Part shown: in pieces, positions 1-11,088 of the stretch
Numbering within the stretch: position 1 is the first letter of the stretch
Layout of the letters: every line of letters begins with the position of its first letter
Source: Symbiodinium natans
Lineage: Eukaryota; Sar; Dinophyceae; Suessiales; Symbiodiniaceae
NCBI GenBank assembly: GCA_905221605.1
Contig: CAJNDS010001846.1
Coordinates: 610,437-674,436, forward strand
DNA: 64,000 nt
Direction: 5' to 3'
Notes under the pieces: generated by a model
The model's input: the letters and a program-made list of their open reading frames with translations, nothing else
What the model was told of the DNA's origin: nothing
Database searches by the model: none
Program-made: the position numbers and the translations under genes

Positions 1-397
1 TTGATTTTACATGCGAGATGGCAGCGCTAGATAAACACGTCGCGGAGTGTTCGCGAAGAACCTCGCGGTCGCCAGCTGTGGAAACAGGTTGGGGTTTTGG
101 GATGTGGCGTCTACGCTGCTGCAACAGAAACGTACGCATGTGACATGGTAGGGTGCTCCGGCGGAAACGGGGAAGGGCCTCGCTTATCAGCAAATCAATT
201 CTGTAGCTCTTCAAACGCGGGAAGAGTCTTGAAAAGCTACGAAAGAGACAAGCATTTCGTGTCACTGCTTCTGGGCTCTATCCTAACCCGAGATGCAACG
301 TACAAACACAGCAGACCTGAATTGAGACTGTTCGCGATGGGTTGCATGGTCGGCTGCATGACCTACAGGGCCATGTTGCGAGTCTGCATCCTGACAC

Positions 398-1914
398 TCA
401 AATTGTGTGCGCATTCACGGTGCAGAAGCCCCATGAGGCGCCGGCAAGCAATCGAGCTCCACACGCACCGGACACAAGTCTGCCTGCCACCGGGCTGTAA
501 TAAACCCCCTGCGGCATAGCGCCTTCAAAGAACCTCAGAGAACCCACCCCCCCGACTATCGAAAAAACAGGTGGGCAAATGCTGGAAGAGAGTCGGAGCC
601 GTGCAAGGCCATACAAAATGGATTGCAGTGGGAACTAGGGAAACCAGATCAAGCAGGACAGCTGCACACAAAGCCATGACCATGGTGTCCCCAGCTGAAG
701 GGTTCGGACCTGGGAGAGGTTCCGCTCGCAAAGGCCCACACGATTCCCAGCTTCCTACCTTCCTCCTGACTCTTGCATACGACACCATTAAGTCGGCTGC
801 CACCCCGGGTGCTTTGGGCTGCACCTCTGGCCTTCACTGGCAACTGCAGGGACTGGTAGTTGTCTAGTCATGGGAAGTCTCGCGCTACCATGGCTTTTGA
901 AGCAATTTGACGGTCCAGAGCTTCAGGCATGTTGCATCAAGGTGTCAAGCATGAAGCTCCAGTTGAACCACTGGTTGCTGTGTGACCTGGCATGACGTGC
1001 AGTAACAAAGAGATTTCCCATTGGGCATTTCTGGATCTGGGCTTGGAGCAGCAGCTTTTGACACACGTGGCTAGCGTTATGTAGCGACCTGGGTGATCAC
1101 ACAGGGCATCAGAATTTCCGTGTCCCGGCTACAACTCGAGATCTCGCTCACTTCGCAACCATGCAGACGGGCCATGACATGAGGGCTCCCGACTTGCACA
1201 TCAGCCGCAAAATCTGCCGTAGAGATGAGGCCAAGACCCTCTCGAGCAAATCGTGGCAACCAAGTCGAGAATTTCGGCATACAGCATGGTGTTGTCCTGG
1301 CCGGTCTCACCAAAAACCCGCCCCAGCACACGTCGCTGCGCAAGCCAGGTGTGAATCACGCCAGGCAGGCGTGTTTGGGAGCCGGAGCCTGCATTGAAGG
1401 CCCTGCCGCCTGGGCGTTGCTTTCGGAGCTCAGCACACTGGCCGCACTCAGCACATCCATTGGGGAGCTGGACTTCCCACTTCTTCCCACGCTAAGGTCG
1501 CGTCGAACGGCGACGCCATGCTGTTGCCTAATGCTGTGGCTGCCCAAGACTTACGTGGGGCTTGTGGATGTAAGACGATAAGCTTGGGACGAACTTGTTC
1601 TGGCACGCCTGTCGACCTCCGTCATCAGAGCTGGTTCCAAAAGAACGCCACACAACGCCGGGAAACTGAGCGTGCTGCCAAGGACTAAAGCTTTCCATCT
1701 GGCGATGTGTCCTTAGGGCAGCTTGGACAATGAGCCCGTGAGCTTGAGCTCTGGTCAACAACATCTGAGCTTGAGGTCCAGGCAGGTGGAACGAATCCGT
1801 GCACTGCAACGCAACATCGCGGAAAATCTCGCAAGCCGGAGGGTGTAGCCGACATAACCGATTCCTCGGCTCTTTGGAAATCACGGGGCGCTTTTCGAAA
1901 GAACCCAAGCCCAA
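398..1914 (-). CDS. multi-exon gene of unknown function
   Basis: No family recognised. A strong coding exon at about 1850-1555 (contains ACEIFRDVALQCTDSFHLPG) ends in a textbook donor, CAC|GTAAGT at 1554. It resumes in phase at 1482 or 1467 in an exon with a Cys cluster (CAECGQCAEL) and GRVFGETGQDNTMLYAEI. At about 1255-1230 the frame jumps with almost no gap into REGLGLISTADFAADVQVG, which runs to 1077. Further coding-like segments on the same strand lie at about 843-650 (SRLNGVVCKSQEEGRKLG) and 545-398 (RFFEGAMPQGVYYSPVAGRL), but their membership in this gene is inferred only from strand and spacing. The 1.25 kb frame jump could be a tiny intron, a sequence error or pseudogene decay. Confidence 0.5.
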
Positions 1915-2299
1915 CCATCTTTCTTAAGGACGGCAGAGGCCTGGGCAGCACTTGAAGTGCAGAAATCTGAAGGCTGTCTGGTGTGAGCAGGCGCATTTGC
2001 ACAGCTTGCCTCAGAAGATCAGCGCTTTTGCTACGCTTGAGATGCTGGAGTCGTGTGCTTGCATCTTGACGCAGCGTAAGTAGCAGTATACAGGTGCAAT
2101 CAGCTGCAGCTCACCGTAAAAAAAGCCAGCATGATCTTGTACTATGACCCTTGCACCGGACTGTAGCAACTCAAGGGCCCAGCCAACGAAACTCACTGGG
2201 GGGGGGTGGGGGGTTGGGGGTGCAAACGGGGCAGATTCTTTTGTGATTTGTGGCGGTGGGGAAGGGGAGGGAACGGGAAACGGATTACGTTTGAAACTT

Positions 2300-3468
2300 G
2301 TTTCTCAACGTGATGACGATGACGACCACTGAACAAGATGCCTGGAGCCCTGCAGTGCCATCCCGGGGTTCTTGAAGATTCTGGCTGTTGGCGCGGAAGC
2401 AGCTCTTATGTTCGCACTTGAGCTTCTCTGATGGGTTATGATGACAGTGACGACGATGATGTGGGGAGAAGGGGGGGGGGGGCAGAGGCAGGTGGGGGAG
2501 CGGGGAGGGAGGGGAGGAAGGAGGGGGAGGGGGGGAGAGGGGAGGGGGGAGAGGGGAGGGGAGGGGAAGGGGGGAGGGCACGGAGAGAGGGGAAACTTTG
2601 GCCGCTGTTGAAAAATTAGAAGCAACAGTTCGATATGCCTTGGCGATGCGACTTCCCAAAGGCAAGGGCGCTTCCAACTTCTTCACCGCTGTCCACCGGC
2701 GCCCAACCTCAGAAGCAAAGACCCTCAAGAAATCTGATGGAGTAGCTGCCCTTGCCACAACCTGTGCCAGTAGAAGACATCCATCATGCGTGTCGTGCCA
2801 ATCTTCACGGGACAGAAGACAACAACAAGAAAATAAGATCTTGAGAAAGTGATGGGCAGCGTTGGGCGTTGGAACTGGGAAGGAAGCTACAAACCTGTCA
2901 GGAGGCAGTGCACTCCTCAAACGCGGCACGACTCCACAGGAGAAGTGTGGAAGTGCGACAGCGACTGTGACAGTATGTAGCGGGTAGCCTTGGCATGCCC
3001 TCGCTGTGTCTCTTCTTGCTGGGACTCCCACTGGAAGCAGTGCACGTTGGAGCAGTTCACTCACACAGCGCAGCACCAATAAGCCAGTGCCTCTCGCGAC
3101 TGTCAGACCGAGCCGTGTCAAAAAGCTTCCATTCCACCGAGGCGGGCGCAGGTGTCCGGCACAGCCACTGCTGACATTAACACCTGCAACATTGGCCCGT
3201 TTGCCAAAAGTTCGAAAACTTTGCCCTCCAATTCGAAACCAAAAGATGTCCCAAGTGCATCCGTGACCCACGGTGCACAAATGCAAAAATGGACCAGATC
3301 AGCAGAAGAAGCAAGGACCTCGTGTAGGAGGAAATGGAAAAAGTGCCATCGAACGTAGCCGCCACGAAGCGCATGATCCTCGATTCGTTGATAGATGCAT
3401 GCAAACTTCCACAGCTCCTTGAACTTGGACCAGGACATGCCACTGTTTCGTAGCAACAGGTAATTCAA
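2300..3468 (-). CDS. multi-exon gene of unknown function
   Basis: No family recognised. The clearest exon (3468 to about 3120) starts MNYLLLRNSGMSWSKFKELW and continues through YVRWHFFHFLLHEVLASSAD; it looks globular and helix-rich. A second segment at about 3110-2960 contains GLLVLRCVSELLQRALLPVG, and a third at about 2800-2600 contains SDFLRVFASEVGRRWTAVKK. A long CCCTCC tract then interrupts the frame, after which a short segment (LKCEHKSCFRANSQNLQEPR) follows near 2400. The start at 3468 may be internal, because spliced-leader acceptors cannot be placed by eye. Confidence 0.5.
2462..2596. repeat. purine/pyrimidine-asymmetric G-rich tract
   Basis: About 130 bases of almost pure G and A on the plus strand (GGGGAGGG-type units), CCCTCC on the transcribed minus strand. 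It separates coding-like segments of the gene at 2.3-3.5 kb, so it is probably intronic or in the 3' region. The base composition is suited to triplex or quadruplex structure. Confidence 0.8.
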
Positions 3469-3734
3469 TGCACATCCAAAATAAGTGCCATGCCTGCCGG
3501 TGTTTACGAAAAAATACGTTTGTCGAGCGTGGCTTTCGAAAGGTGGTATTGTTTTTGTTACAAGAGTTTTGGGCTGTCACTTTTGTACACGCATTTCCAG
3601 TACACGGTTGCAAGTTCGGGGTCTGAGGTTCAGATTGCGCGTCTTTGGCTCCTAGACTTAGACCCCATCGGCACGATTCAGAGTCAACGGTATGATTCGA
3701 GTCATCCGGCCTGCGCATCTGGGTTTTTGACTGG

Positions 3735-3870
3735 GTCTTTCGTTCTCAGTGCTCTGGGTCGCTAGGTTTTGGGGTTGTGGGTTCCGGGTTCGGGGTCGCA
3801 TCCCTCTGGGTTTAGGGTTCAAGGGCTTTTGGTTTGCCCCTTTCTGGATTTAAGGTCTCGGGTCTTCGTT
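3735..3870. repeat. degenerate TTTGGGG/TTTAGGG-like tract
   Basis: Loose repetition of GGTTTTGGGG, GGGTTCGGGG and GGGTTTAGGG words on the plus strand, just beyond the 3' end of the gene at 3.9-4.6 kb. It looks like a decayed telomere-type array; no clean heptamer run remains. Confidence 0.5.
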
Positions 3871-3891
3871 GCGGCTGTGGGTAGTGAAGAT

Positions 3892-4560
3892 TCAGGGGCG
3901 GCATGGATGTTCGATCCCACCCACGCCCAGCACCCCAGCTACCAGCGGCCAGCGCATCCGAGTCGCATCTTCCAGCAGAACGCCGCTGATGGCAAAGCAA
4001 AGAAATTGGCCTCTGGGCTGTGCAGTGCCAACAACAACTCGAGTGCGGGAGTCCGTGCCTTGAACCTCCCTTGAAACTGGAAGGATGGTCTGAGCTGGCG
4101 GCCAAGCTGGCTCTCTTCGTTCCAGTAGTTCCCCGCTCGAAGCTTCTGGCCTGTTTGAGAGCGGACTCATGAGGGTGTCGAAACTATGATCCCTTTTGGG
4201 GTACCCCAAATAGTCGGTGCCGTATTAGAATAGGGATCCACAAAGGGACCATGGTGTTGACAACCATGAGGAAGGGAGGAGGAAGAGGCAGAGGACGCTG
4301 AGGAGTCGACCAAACGGGCCCAACAGCAAGCTCCCTGCCTCTGCAAATGCAACGCATCCTCTCTTTGTTTTCTTCGCGCGAATTCTACAGCTCTCAAGTG
4401 CTTGAGAGACAATTCGGGAGTTCGAAAACATTGCCCCCACTTTTGCGCCCTTATCCTCATTTATCTGCCAAAGTGGCGTGCCAGAACAAGTTGCAACTGA
4501 AATGCGCGACTCAAGGATCCAGTGCAAAAGTTCTGCTACAGCTTTCCGTATGTCTAACAT
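3892..4560 (-). CDS. two-exon gene of unknown function, about 195 aa
   Basis: Exon 1 runs 4560-4265 from an ATG (MLDIRKAVAELLHWILES), with a GTG in the same frame at 4569. The donor is TCATG|GTTGTC at 4264. The acceptor CATAG|TTTC at 4184 gives an 81-base intron, and the phase joins (2+1). Exon 2 runs 4183-3892 and contains NRPEASSGELLERREPAW and GQFLCFAISGVLLEDATRM before the stop. The N-terminal half has an amphipathic helix and a hydrophobic stretch (LLLGPFGRLLSVLCLFLLP); the rest is loop-rich. No family is recognised. The intron contains a small inverted-repeat element. Confidence 0.6.
4188..4252. mobile_element. MITE-like inverted-repeat element inside an intron
   Basis: The ends are imperfect inverted repeats (TCCCTTTTGGGGTACCC on the left, and TCCCTTTGTGGATCCCT read from the right). 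The element fills most of the 81-base intron 4184-4264. The donor side also lies in a short palindrome around CATGGTTGTC. It resembles the inverted-repeat introns at 15.1 and 20.3 kb. Confidence 0.5.
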
Positions 4561-4569
4561 AGACGACAC

Positions 4570-5530
4570 ACACCACGTGCTTTGTTCCGAGATTTGGGAT
4601 TGCGAGCATAGTTGATCAGACTTAAGCTCGTTGTGCCACTCAGCCTATGATTTGGGTCTGAGAGCGTAGGAGGGCCGTGTTGAGCGCCAAAAGCCTTAGA
4701 GCGTCTGAGGTTTCGGAGTCACAGCAGATCGGGGGGCGACCAAATGCGGCTGCGCGGCTATCAGACTTTGCGAAGCTGCAAAATTTCATACGAAAGTCTA
4801 TTCAGTAACTGCTTGGCTGATTGAGCTGATTGAACCTGGTTCTTCTATGTGCTTCTGGAAGCTGCCAAAGCCTACCGAAACGCGCCTCCGCTGCCAAGTC
4901 CTGCGCAGGCGAAACACATTCAAAACACTAGCAAACAAAACAACACAATGAAACAGTTGTCCACAATAGTCCGCCGACTCTGCAGGCGGTGAGCGTGAGG
5001 CCACTCCCCTTGGCCACCCTTGGCCCTCTTGGGACTATTTCGTTTACCCGGAGGCCTTTCGCCTCCCAGACCCTCGAATCTTCCAAGCCTATGCTGCTAC
5101 ACCCTTGCCTTACCTTTGCCCCAGCCCGACTGTATGGCCGCATGGTGTGAAGCGCTTCCCGACTTGCCCAACTATCATCTGCTGGCAGGCAGGAGTTCTA
5201 CTAGTACAGCGACATTGCATTGCCCTGCCTGCAGTCTGATCTGTGACGGCAGGATATCTTCGCGTAGCTTTGTCGGGGCGAGCTTTGCATCTCCGGATGC
5301 CTGAAGACTTCAACGTCGGAACACGGACCATGGCAGAGTCGGGGCGCCTGCGAGTGGCACATGCACACCAGGACCAGGCAAAGCCTGGCAGCGGAGTCCG
5401 CAAAGTTCACATGCGCATGCGTCCAAGCGAAGTGCCGGGGCAGATGCTTGATGCTCACGTCGTTGTGCTCCTGCGTTTCCCCCCGCTAGCGAGTGGCTTC
5501 CGACGGCCATGTAGCAGATGTACAATAAAT
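4570..5530. other. intergenic stretch, no supported gene
   Basis: Open frames occur on both strands, but none has codon bias or splice borders that convince me. It separates two minus-strand genes. A small purine-skewed segment and no tandem repeats are seen. Confidence 0.4.
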
Positions 5531-6144
5531 CATTCACTTGCTTGCGCCTCCCGCAAGACCAGGTCCAGGTCAGACACCGTGAAGCCCTGGGCACGTGACG
5601 GCACGTGGCAACTGCTCGAGCTTTGGACGCTAGCCTGCCGCTCTTCCTGCCTGGCCAATCGGAGCATGTTGGCTTGTGACCTTTTGCTTGTAAGTTGCTT
5701 GTCAGTTGCTTGCCACTTGCTTGCCAGTGTCTGACAGCAGATCATGTGGAGCCAAGGCTGGGCAGAAGGCCACATGTGGCAGCAAAGAAAGGACCTGTTC
5801 CGCTTCCTCCACAGTCGCCTGGAAGGTCGTGAAATAGGCCAGCAAGGTTTCCACCTCACTGATGCTGGGGATAAGGACGCTGTGAGTACACCCACTCCTA
5901 ACGGCTGAACAATGCCTCTGCGGACCACACAGGCCCGGGCCAAGAGCTGAATCATGTTGCCAGCATGGATGAGGAACACCTGGTCCTGAGCAGCTTGAGG
6001 AATCAACCGCTTTGCGCAGATCAGGCAACAGTGAGACAGGTAAGAAAACACTGAAAGCTAAGCTGCCCGCCCCCGCTCGCTCACCGGTCAAGTCGCGCAA
6101 GAGCAAGCCCAGCGCTTCAAACAGCGCGGTGATGCAGCGCCGGC
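5531..6144 (-). CDS. multi-exon gene of unknown function (3' part)
   Basis: Exon 6144-6085 (CITALFEALGLLLRDLTG) follows an AAAG|G acceptor and ends at TTGACCG|GTGAGC. A candidate acceptor at CAAG|CT (5994) joins in phase to AQDQVFLIHAGNMIQLLARA. After a gap too short for an ordinary intron the frame changes to ISEVETLLAYFTTFQATVEE and EQVLSLLPHVAFCPALAPHD. A GC donor at 5724 opens a 44-52 base tandem-repeat intron. The last exon (NMLRLARQEERQASVQSSSS ... SDLDLVLREAQASE) ends near 5531. All segments are helical. No family is recognised, and upstream exons beyond 6.15 kb were not found. Confidence 0.55.
5681..5727. repeat. tandem repeat forming a short intron
   Basis: On the minus strand the unit is approximately GGCAAGCAACT, repeated about four times with drift, from CACTG|GCAAGC (donor GC at 5724) to AAAAG| at 5681. 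Each unit carries both GC and AAG, so the repeat can supply its own splice ends. Confidence 0.55.
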
Positions 6145-6571
6145 CTTTACAAATTGATGCTATGCTGCCCCCCAACATACATAATCCGCCGAGGCCTTTG
6201 GGCCGTCGGTGTAGGGGTAGCACAAAGCAGGCACCCCACCTCTAATCCCCTCCCACACACTTTTGTTGCTGAAATGGGTACCCTCCCCAGCCAACACGTG
6301 TGCGGAAGACGACCGCGCATCAGGACCAGGGGGCAGTTTGGGCTGGGCCACAGGTCCCACCCGAGGGGGGGACTGCGCTGGGCCAGGCCGAGGCGGGTCG
6401 CGTAGCGTTAAGGAAATCACTCTGACTTTCATAGCGTATATGGCGCGGATTTAGTGCCCCTTCTCTTTGGGATTCTGGTTTAGGGTGTGCGGTCGAGAAG
6501 CGAAGCACGGAGAAGTTTTGCGAATCGTGCTGAAGCGACTAGCTGTTGAGATATCCCGCCCCGTAGTCAGG

Positions 6572-6662
6572 CAGGGCGCTCCAGTGCGCACTCCGATTTG
6601 CATCCAGTGCACACTCCCGCATCAGCATCGTGCGCACTCTTTTTGCATCCGGCGCGCACTCC
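6572..6662. repeat. GCGCACTC-containing tandem repeat, left flank
   Basis: Three to four degenerate copies of a 25-30 base unit built on GTGCGCACTC followed by TTTGCATC. A related unit lies on the far side of the telomere-like array at 7.2 kb. Confidence 0.55.
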
Positions 6663-7143
6663 TCGAATCTTTAGGGCTTTAGGGATAGGGGGCTTTAGGG
6701 TTTTTAGGGTTTTTAGGGTTTAGGGATTTTGGGGTTTATGGTTTAGGGTAGGGTTTAGGGTGTTTAGGGTTTTTGGGGTTTCGGGTTTTTGGGGTTTCGG
6801 GCTTTTAGGGTTTTTAGTGCTTGTAGTGTTTTTAGAGTTTTTAAGGTTTTTCGGGCTTTAGGGTTTTTAGGGTTTTTAGGGTTTAGGGATTTTAGGGTTT
6901 AGGAATTTTAGGGCTTAGGGTTTGTAGGGTTTAAGGTGTTAGGGTTTAAGCTTTTCGGCTTTAGGGTTTTTAGGGTTTAGGCTTTTTAGGGTTTAGGGTT
7001 TTTTGGGTTTAGGCTTTTTAGGGTTTAGGGTTTTTAGGGTTTAGGCTTTTTGGGGTTAGGGTTTTCAGGGGTTAGGGCTTGTAGGGTTTAGGGTTTTCAG
7101 GGTTTAGGGGTTTTAGGGTTTAGGGCTTCTAGGGCTTAGGGTT
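6663..7143. repeat. long degenerate telomere-like array (TTTAGGG / TTTTTAGGG)
   Basis: About 480 bases of TTTAGGG, TTTTTAGGG, TTTTGGGG and other one-base variants, all with the G-rich strand on plus. It is the longest and most diverged array in the window. No coding exon on either flank is strong enough to call it an intron, although minus-strand open frames exist at 7.1-7.3 kb. Confidence 0.9.
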
Positions 7144-7189
7144 GAGAGGACCCGTAAGTCGCGCGTGCGGCTTAGCATTTATGCTTCGA

Positions 7190-7275
7190 AACATACCCAG
7201 GGGCGCACACTCGCCGCATTTTGGAGCGCACACACACTCGACGCAAATAGGAGCGTACATTCGACGCCTTCCACC
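7190..7275. repeat. GCGCACACTC tandem repeat, right flank
   Basis: Three degenerate copies of a roughly 27-base unit (GGGCGCACACTCGCCGC, GAGCGCACACACACTCGACG, GAGCGTACATTCGACGCC). The words match the tandem repeat left of the array at 6.6 kb. Confidence 0.5.
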
Positions 7276-7980
7276 CCCCTGTGCCATACAGTAGGAGGTC
7301 CTACCAAACCTGTACACCTTCCAGTTTACGCTTGAGGCTAACCAGGATGGCCTGGGCAGGCTGGACGGGCTGAGACTGAGGCTTGCGCAGCATACTGGAG
7401 CGGCAGTCAGCTCGGTTTTGAAGGGTCGTGACGCTCAGCAAGGTTCCGACACGGGTTGCGGAGGGCAGCAAGGGACCTTCAAGGAACTCTCAAGCCCGTC
7501 ATCGACCAGTCGTGGCATATCCAAAAGACTGTATCTGATGGGCTGGCTGGCCCTGCCACGTGTTCATCGAATACACATTTCCGCGCCCCTCTCCAGTCTA
7601 GGTCACTGTATCAATCTGTATCACTTGAGCAAGGGGCATGACGTGCAAACAGCAAAGCGTAGCGGTGATATGATGATAAGAAAGATGACATTAATTCCCA
7701 AACCATCGCGCCAACACCACAGCCAGGGAGCACGCTCGAAGCCTGCTCTCGCATTCTGGAGTTGGTGCAGGCGTGCCCGCGCTCGGCCCTCGAAACTGTC
7801 ATCACATCTTGGCTTCCGGGTTCGCGAAAGGTGAGACTGTCGTCGCTTTTGTGTTCGACCCGGGGGGGGCATCGAGGTGGGAGCGAATCTCCAAGCGCTT
7901 GCGCACACAAAACATCACCAGCTACGAACTTCTTTTCTTTTATCACGAATGGCGAAATCCCAGCATCCGGGAGAAAATCT

Positions 7981-8433
7981 CTAGGCTTCCGCTAGCTGAT
8001 CTCTCTCTTGCTCTCTAGCCCGGAGCTTGGCCGTGACCTCCGGACGCAGGAAGTAGCGTGGGGAAGGTGGGGAAAATCCCGACCTCTCCTGGGCCTGGCC
8101 GGTTCTCTCGCGCGGCATGGGTGCCGGCGCACTAGCCACTCCCGCTGCGGTTGCCGGCGTAGCCGAACTGGGGCCCTGGTCAGACGCCGTAGCCTCTGGA
8201 GTCGGTGCAGCTGTAGCTATGGCTGAAGCGGTGCCCAGTAGCTCTTCTCCTCCTTGTGCAGGTGGGACTTGGGTCAGCCGTATCTCGTCTACAAGGCTAG
8301 CCAAGGTGTCCAGGCACCCGGCGTCGAGGCCTAGCACGAGCGAGCGGAGAAACTCTTCGCGCCGAGGCTCTTCCAGCCAGTAGCGCAGTCCCAACACGAC
8401 TTCGGAGGAAGTTGGCTGCAGTTTCTTAGCCAT
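7981..8433 (-). CDS. hypothetical protein, 150 aa
   Basis: One open frame starts at ATG 8433 (MAKKLQPTSSEVVLGLRYWL); a TAG lies upstream in frame beyond 8484. It ends at a TAG after REQERDQLAEA. Residues 10-60 look like a compact helical domain (PRREEFLRSLVLGLDAGCLD, TLASLVDEIRLTQ). Residues 65-110 are an Ala/Thr/Pro-rich linker, and the C-terminal 25 residues are a charged helix. Codon third positions are G/C-rich like the other genes here. No family is recognised. It may be a single-exon gene or the last exon of a longer one. Confidence 0.55.
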   Translation of the reverse strand: MAKKLQPTSSEVVLGLRYWLEEPRREEFLRSLVLGLDAGCLDTLASLVDEIRLTQVPPAQGGEELLGTASAIATAAPTPEATASDQGPSSATPATAAGVASAPAPMPRERTGQAQERSGFSPPSPRYFLRPEVTAKLRAREQERDQLAEA

Positions 8434-8499
8434 GGCTTCGGAAGTAGCTAAGGCAGCTGCTAGTACACGTGCGGGCTTGAGCACAAAAGAAGGCTACAG

Positions 8500-9640
8500 A
8501 GAATCAGGCAGCCATTATCTTGTCCTCACTTGGAATCTTGAGGGCGGCGTTTAAGAGAAGTGGGCGGCAACTTTAGCGACACAAACAACACCCCCTTACG
8601 GCCCGGGGTCCTGGGCCTGCCAAATTTAGCCTCAAGAGGCTTGGCTTTGCTGGCTGGGCGGGTGGGGGGGGGGGGGGCAAGTAGCGCCCCCAAGCCATCG
8701 ATTGCAGGAGAGCTAAGAATGTAGCTGTTGCTGTCTTCTGTAGTCTTATGTGTAACTCTCCCTGCCCTCACTCGCTGTCTCTCTCATTTAGCGTGAAAGC
8801 GCCCTTCTAGCCACGACTCTGACCGATGAGTCGGGGGAGGGGGTGAACCTTTAGGGCACCAGGATCCTGGTCACAATCCAGCGCACGTGATTTGCAAACG
8901 ACAACAGAAGCTCTGAGTGTCGAAAGACCTTCCAAAAGATCAGCGTGTGCGGATGTGTGCGGCAAACAGCTCCATGCATGGTATATGATGGTATATGGTG
9001 ATATATGATGGTATATGATGGTATATGATGGTACATGAATATGCCTTCGCTGCTTGGCCGGTGCCTCCCAGAAGACCGAAGAAGGCCAAACTTGACTTCC
9101 GCGGCGGAGTCTGGGCCTGGGCAGCGCAGAGGCTGTGGAAGGAGTGCAAGGCCCACCCCCTTCTCCGGGTATTCTTTTGGGAGGCGGGGGTGGGGGGGTC
9201 TGCTCACCTTTACGGTTCCTGTTCTATCTTCTTGTAGCTGATTTGTTTAAGGCCCCGGCTAAGCCCTGACCCATGTCATGGAGGCACAGAGCCTGCCACA
9301 CGCGCCCAAGTGGTCACAAGACGGGGCACCCAGTGGCGACTGACGGCACCAGGCCTGGAAGTGGCACTCCCGGTAGTAAATCGCTGCGCATTTCGCTGGC
9401 ACCTGCACGGAGGGTGCTCCCATATGAAGCGGTTGCAACTTGATATGACTCGACGACTAAGCGTCTGCTTGGTGTGCTGCTTGGCAGTCCCTTCGAACTC
9501 GTGTCTCGTCGCTTTTTTGCCTTCCCACTCTTGGCCTTCTTGAGTTTCTCCCGCGTTTCTGATTTCTCTTACGACGCCAAGATCAGCCAACGCACTGTGA
9601 AGATGAGGCTATCACACTTCCTTCCATGTGTTCCCCGCAG
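8500..9640. other. stretch with no supported gene
   Basis: Short open frames occur on both strands, but no exon stands out. The stretch holds a G-run at 8662-8678 and the ATGGTATATG microsatellite near 9.0 kb. Confidence 0.4.
8975..9040. repeat. ATGGTATATG microsatellite
   Basis: About six copies of a 10-base unit ATGGTATATG with single-base changes (ATGGTATATGATGGTATATG visible). Confidence 0.85.
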
Positions 9641-9659
9641 CCCCGGCCGCAGACGTCAG

Positions 9660-10126
9660 AACCTACAGGGACTCCTTTCTTCCCCTCGAACCCCCTTTGA
9701 ACTCTGGGCCGAGACATGTAGCAAGGGAGACGCCGGAAGAGCTTGGCATACCAGGCGCCAGCAAAACAAGAAGAGGATTTGGTGAGCTCTGCAGGGATTC
9801 GCTAGCTTGAGCTGACGACGGGGGTACGCAGCCTGCAGGGCACAAACAGCTCTGGCAGCCAAAACCGGCTTTGCTTCCTTGGAAAGAAAACTGGACAATG
9901 AAGGAGCTGCATTCCACGTCCCTACAGGCATCGTACACTGTCATACAAGTTCTGAAGCATGGCAGAAGGGCTGTGGGAGTCTTCCTATCAGGTGCCCTGT
10001 TTTGGTCGTCGTCTTAGTCTTGGTGGGTGCATAGTTAAGCATCTCCGGGTCGAAGCCTGGCGACGGCTGTGCTTTTAATTTCTTCACACTTCTTCCCTTC
10101 AGCAAGAGGACTTTCTTTGCCGCCAC
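9660..10126 (-). CDS. possible exons of an unknown gene
   Basis: Segment 10126-10030 reads AAKKVLLLKGRSVKKLKAQP, basic and well formed. Segments below it are coding-like in two competing frames (SLSSFLSKEAKPVLAARAVC against TVYDACRDVECSSFIVQFSF), so I cannot fix the exon borders. Strand and codon use fit the neighbours. No family is recognised. Confidence 0.35.
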
Positions 10127-11088
10127 CGTTGAGCTATACCCGCAAGGCCTGATTGCAATAAACGACTTTGCCCAAGCTAAGCTTTGAAAAACTCATCTCG
10201 CAGACTGCACGTCTGCACAGGAGCTGCCTCTTGCAAAGCCACTCCCAGACCCAAAGCTTTCTCCACCAGCCTGAAGTCTTCAGCTCGGAGTGTTCATCGG
10301 TCATCGTGCTGATCCATGGTCAGCTGGGGTCCAGGCACGCAACAGTCACTTTGATGCAGCCGTAGCGTGCGACTAACCTTGAAGGTCGGGTCAAGTTTGA
10401 CGTCAGATCTCACGCCGGCACGCTAGCGTTGAGACATCCAGCACGGCTGGGCCAACCGCCAAAGCACGAGAAATTCTCAGATGAAACCGGGGAGGCTGAT
10501 CATGTAAGACGGGGGTGCCCAAATCCTTAAGGAGCCTGATCGTAAAATGCGTGGGATGCACCCCGCCGGTGTTCAGCATGAAGATCCTGAACCCTCAAAC
10601 GTTTTTGCAGGTTCAGAACCTCACCACTTCTGCCTTGTGGTTGCCTCAATTCTGCAGCCTTTGGGAGGGATTCCACAAAAGAATCCGTCTGGCACGGCGA
10701 CATGTTTGTGTTCTAGATTCTGGAGGTTCCCTTTGCAAAGCGCGAGAATTGAGAAGGGAGCTATGCTGCATGGCACTGCGTCGACAGTATCTTTGCACAG
10801 CGTCATGTGCGGTGAGCGCCATGGTCACCCGGTAACATAGAAACCAGAGGGAAACCACAGACGAAACCATGGAAACATAACATGGACAACCATGAAAACC
10901 ATACAGAAGTCGTGGCGAAAAGGCATCAATTTGGAACACAAAGACATGGATTTGGAACACAGTCGCATTGAAAAATTGACACTTTTCGGCACACTCCACG
11001 TTCCAAATTGGCCCTGTTCCATTTCCTCATATTTCCTCCTCATGTCATCTGAGCATGCTGCAGACGCGCGTTGGCACACGTGCTGAAA

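Noticed and set aside
2285-3286. Single 333-codon minus-strand gene
   Set aside because: The frame runs through a CCCTCC tract and through segments whose better coding frame differs; a multi-exon gene fits better.
6663-7143. A true chromosome end or telomere in the window
   Set aside because: Coding sequence continues on both sides of every array, arrays occur in both orientations, and most are degenerate; they are interstitial.
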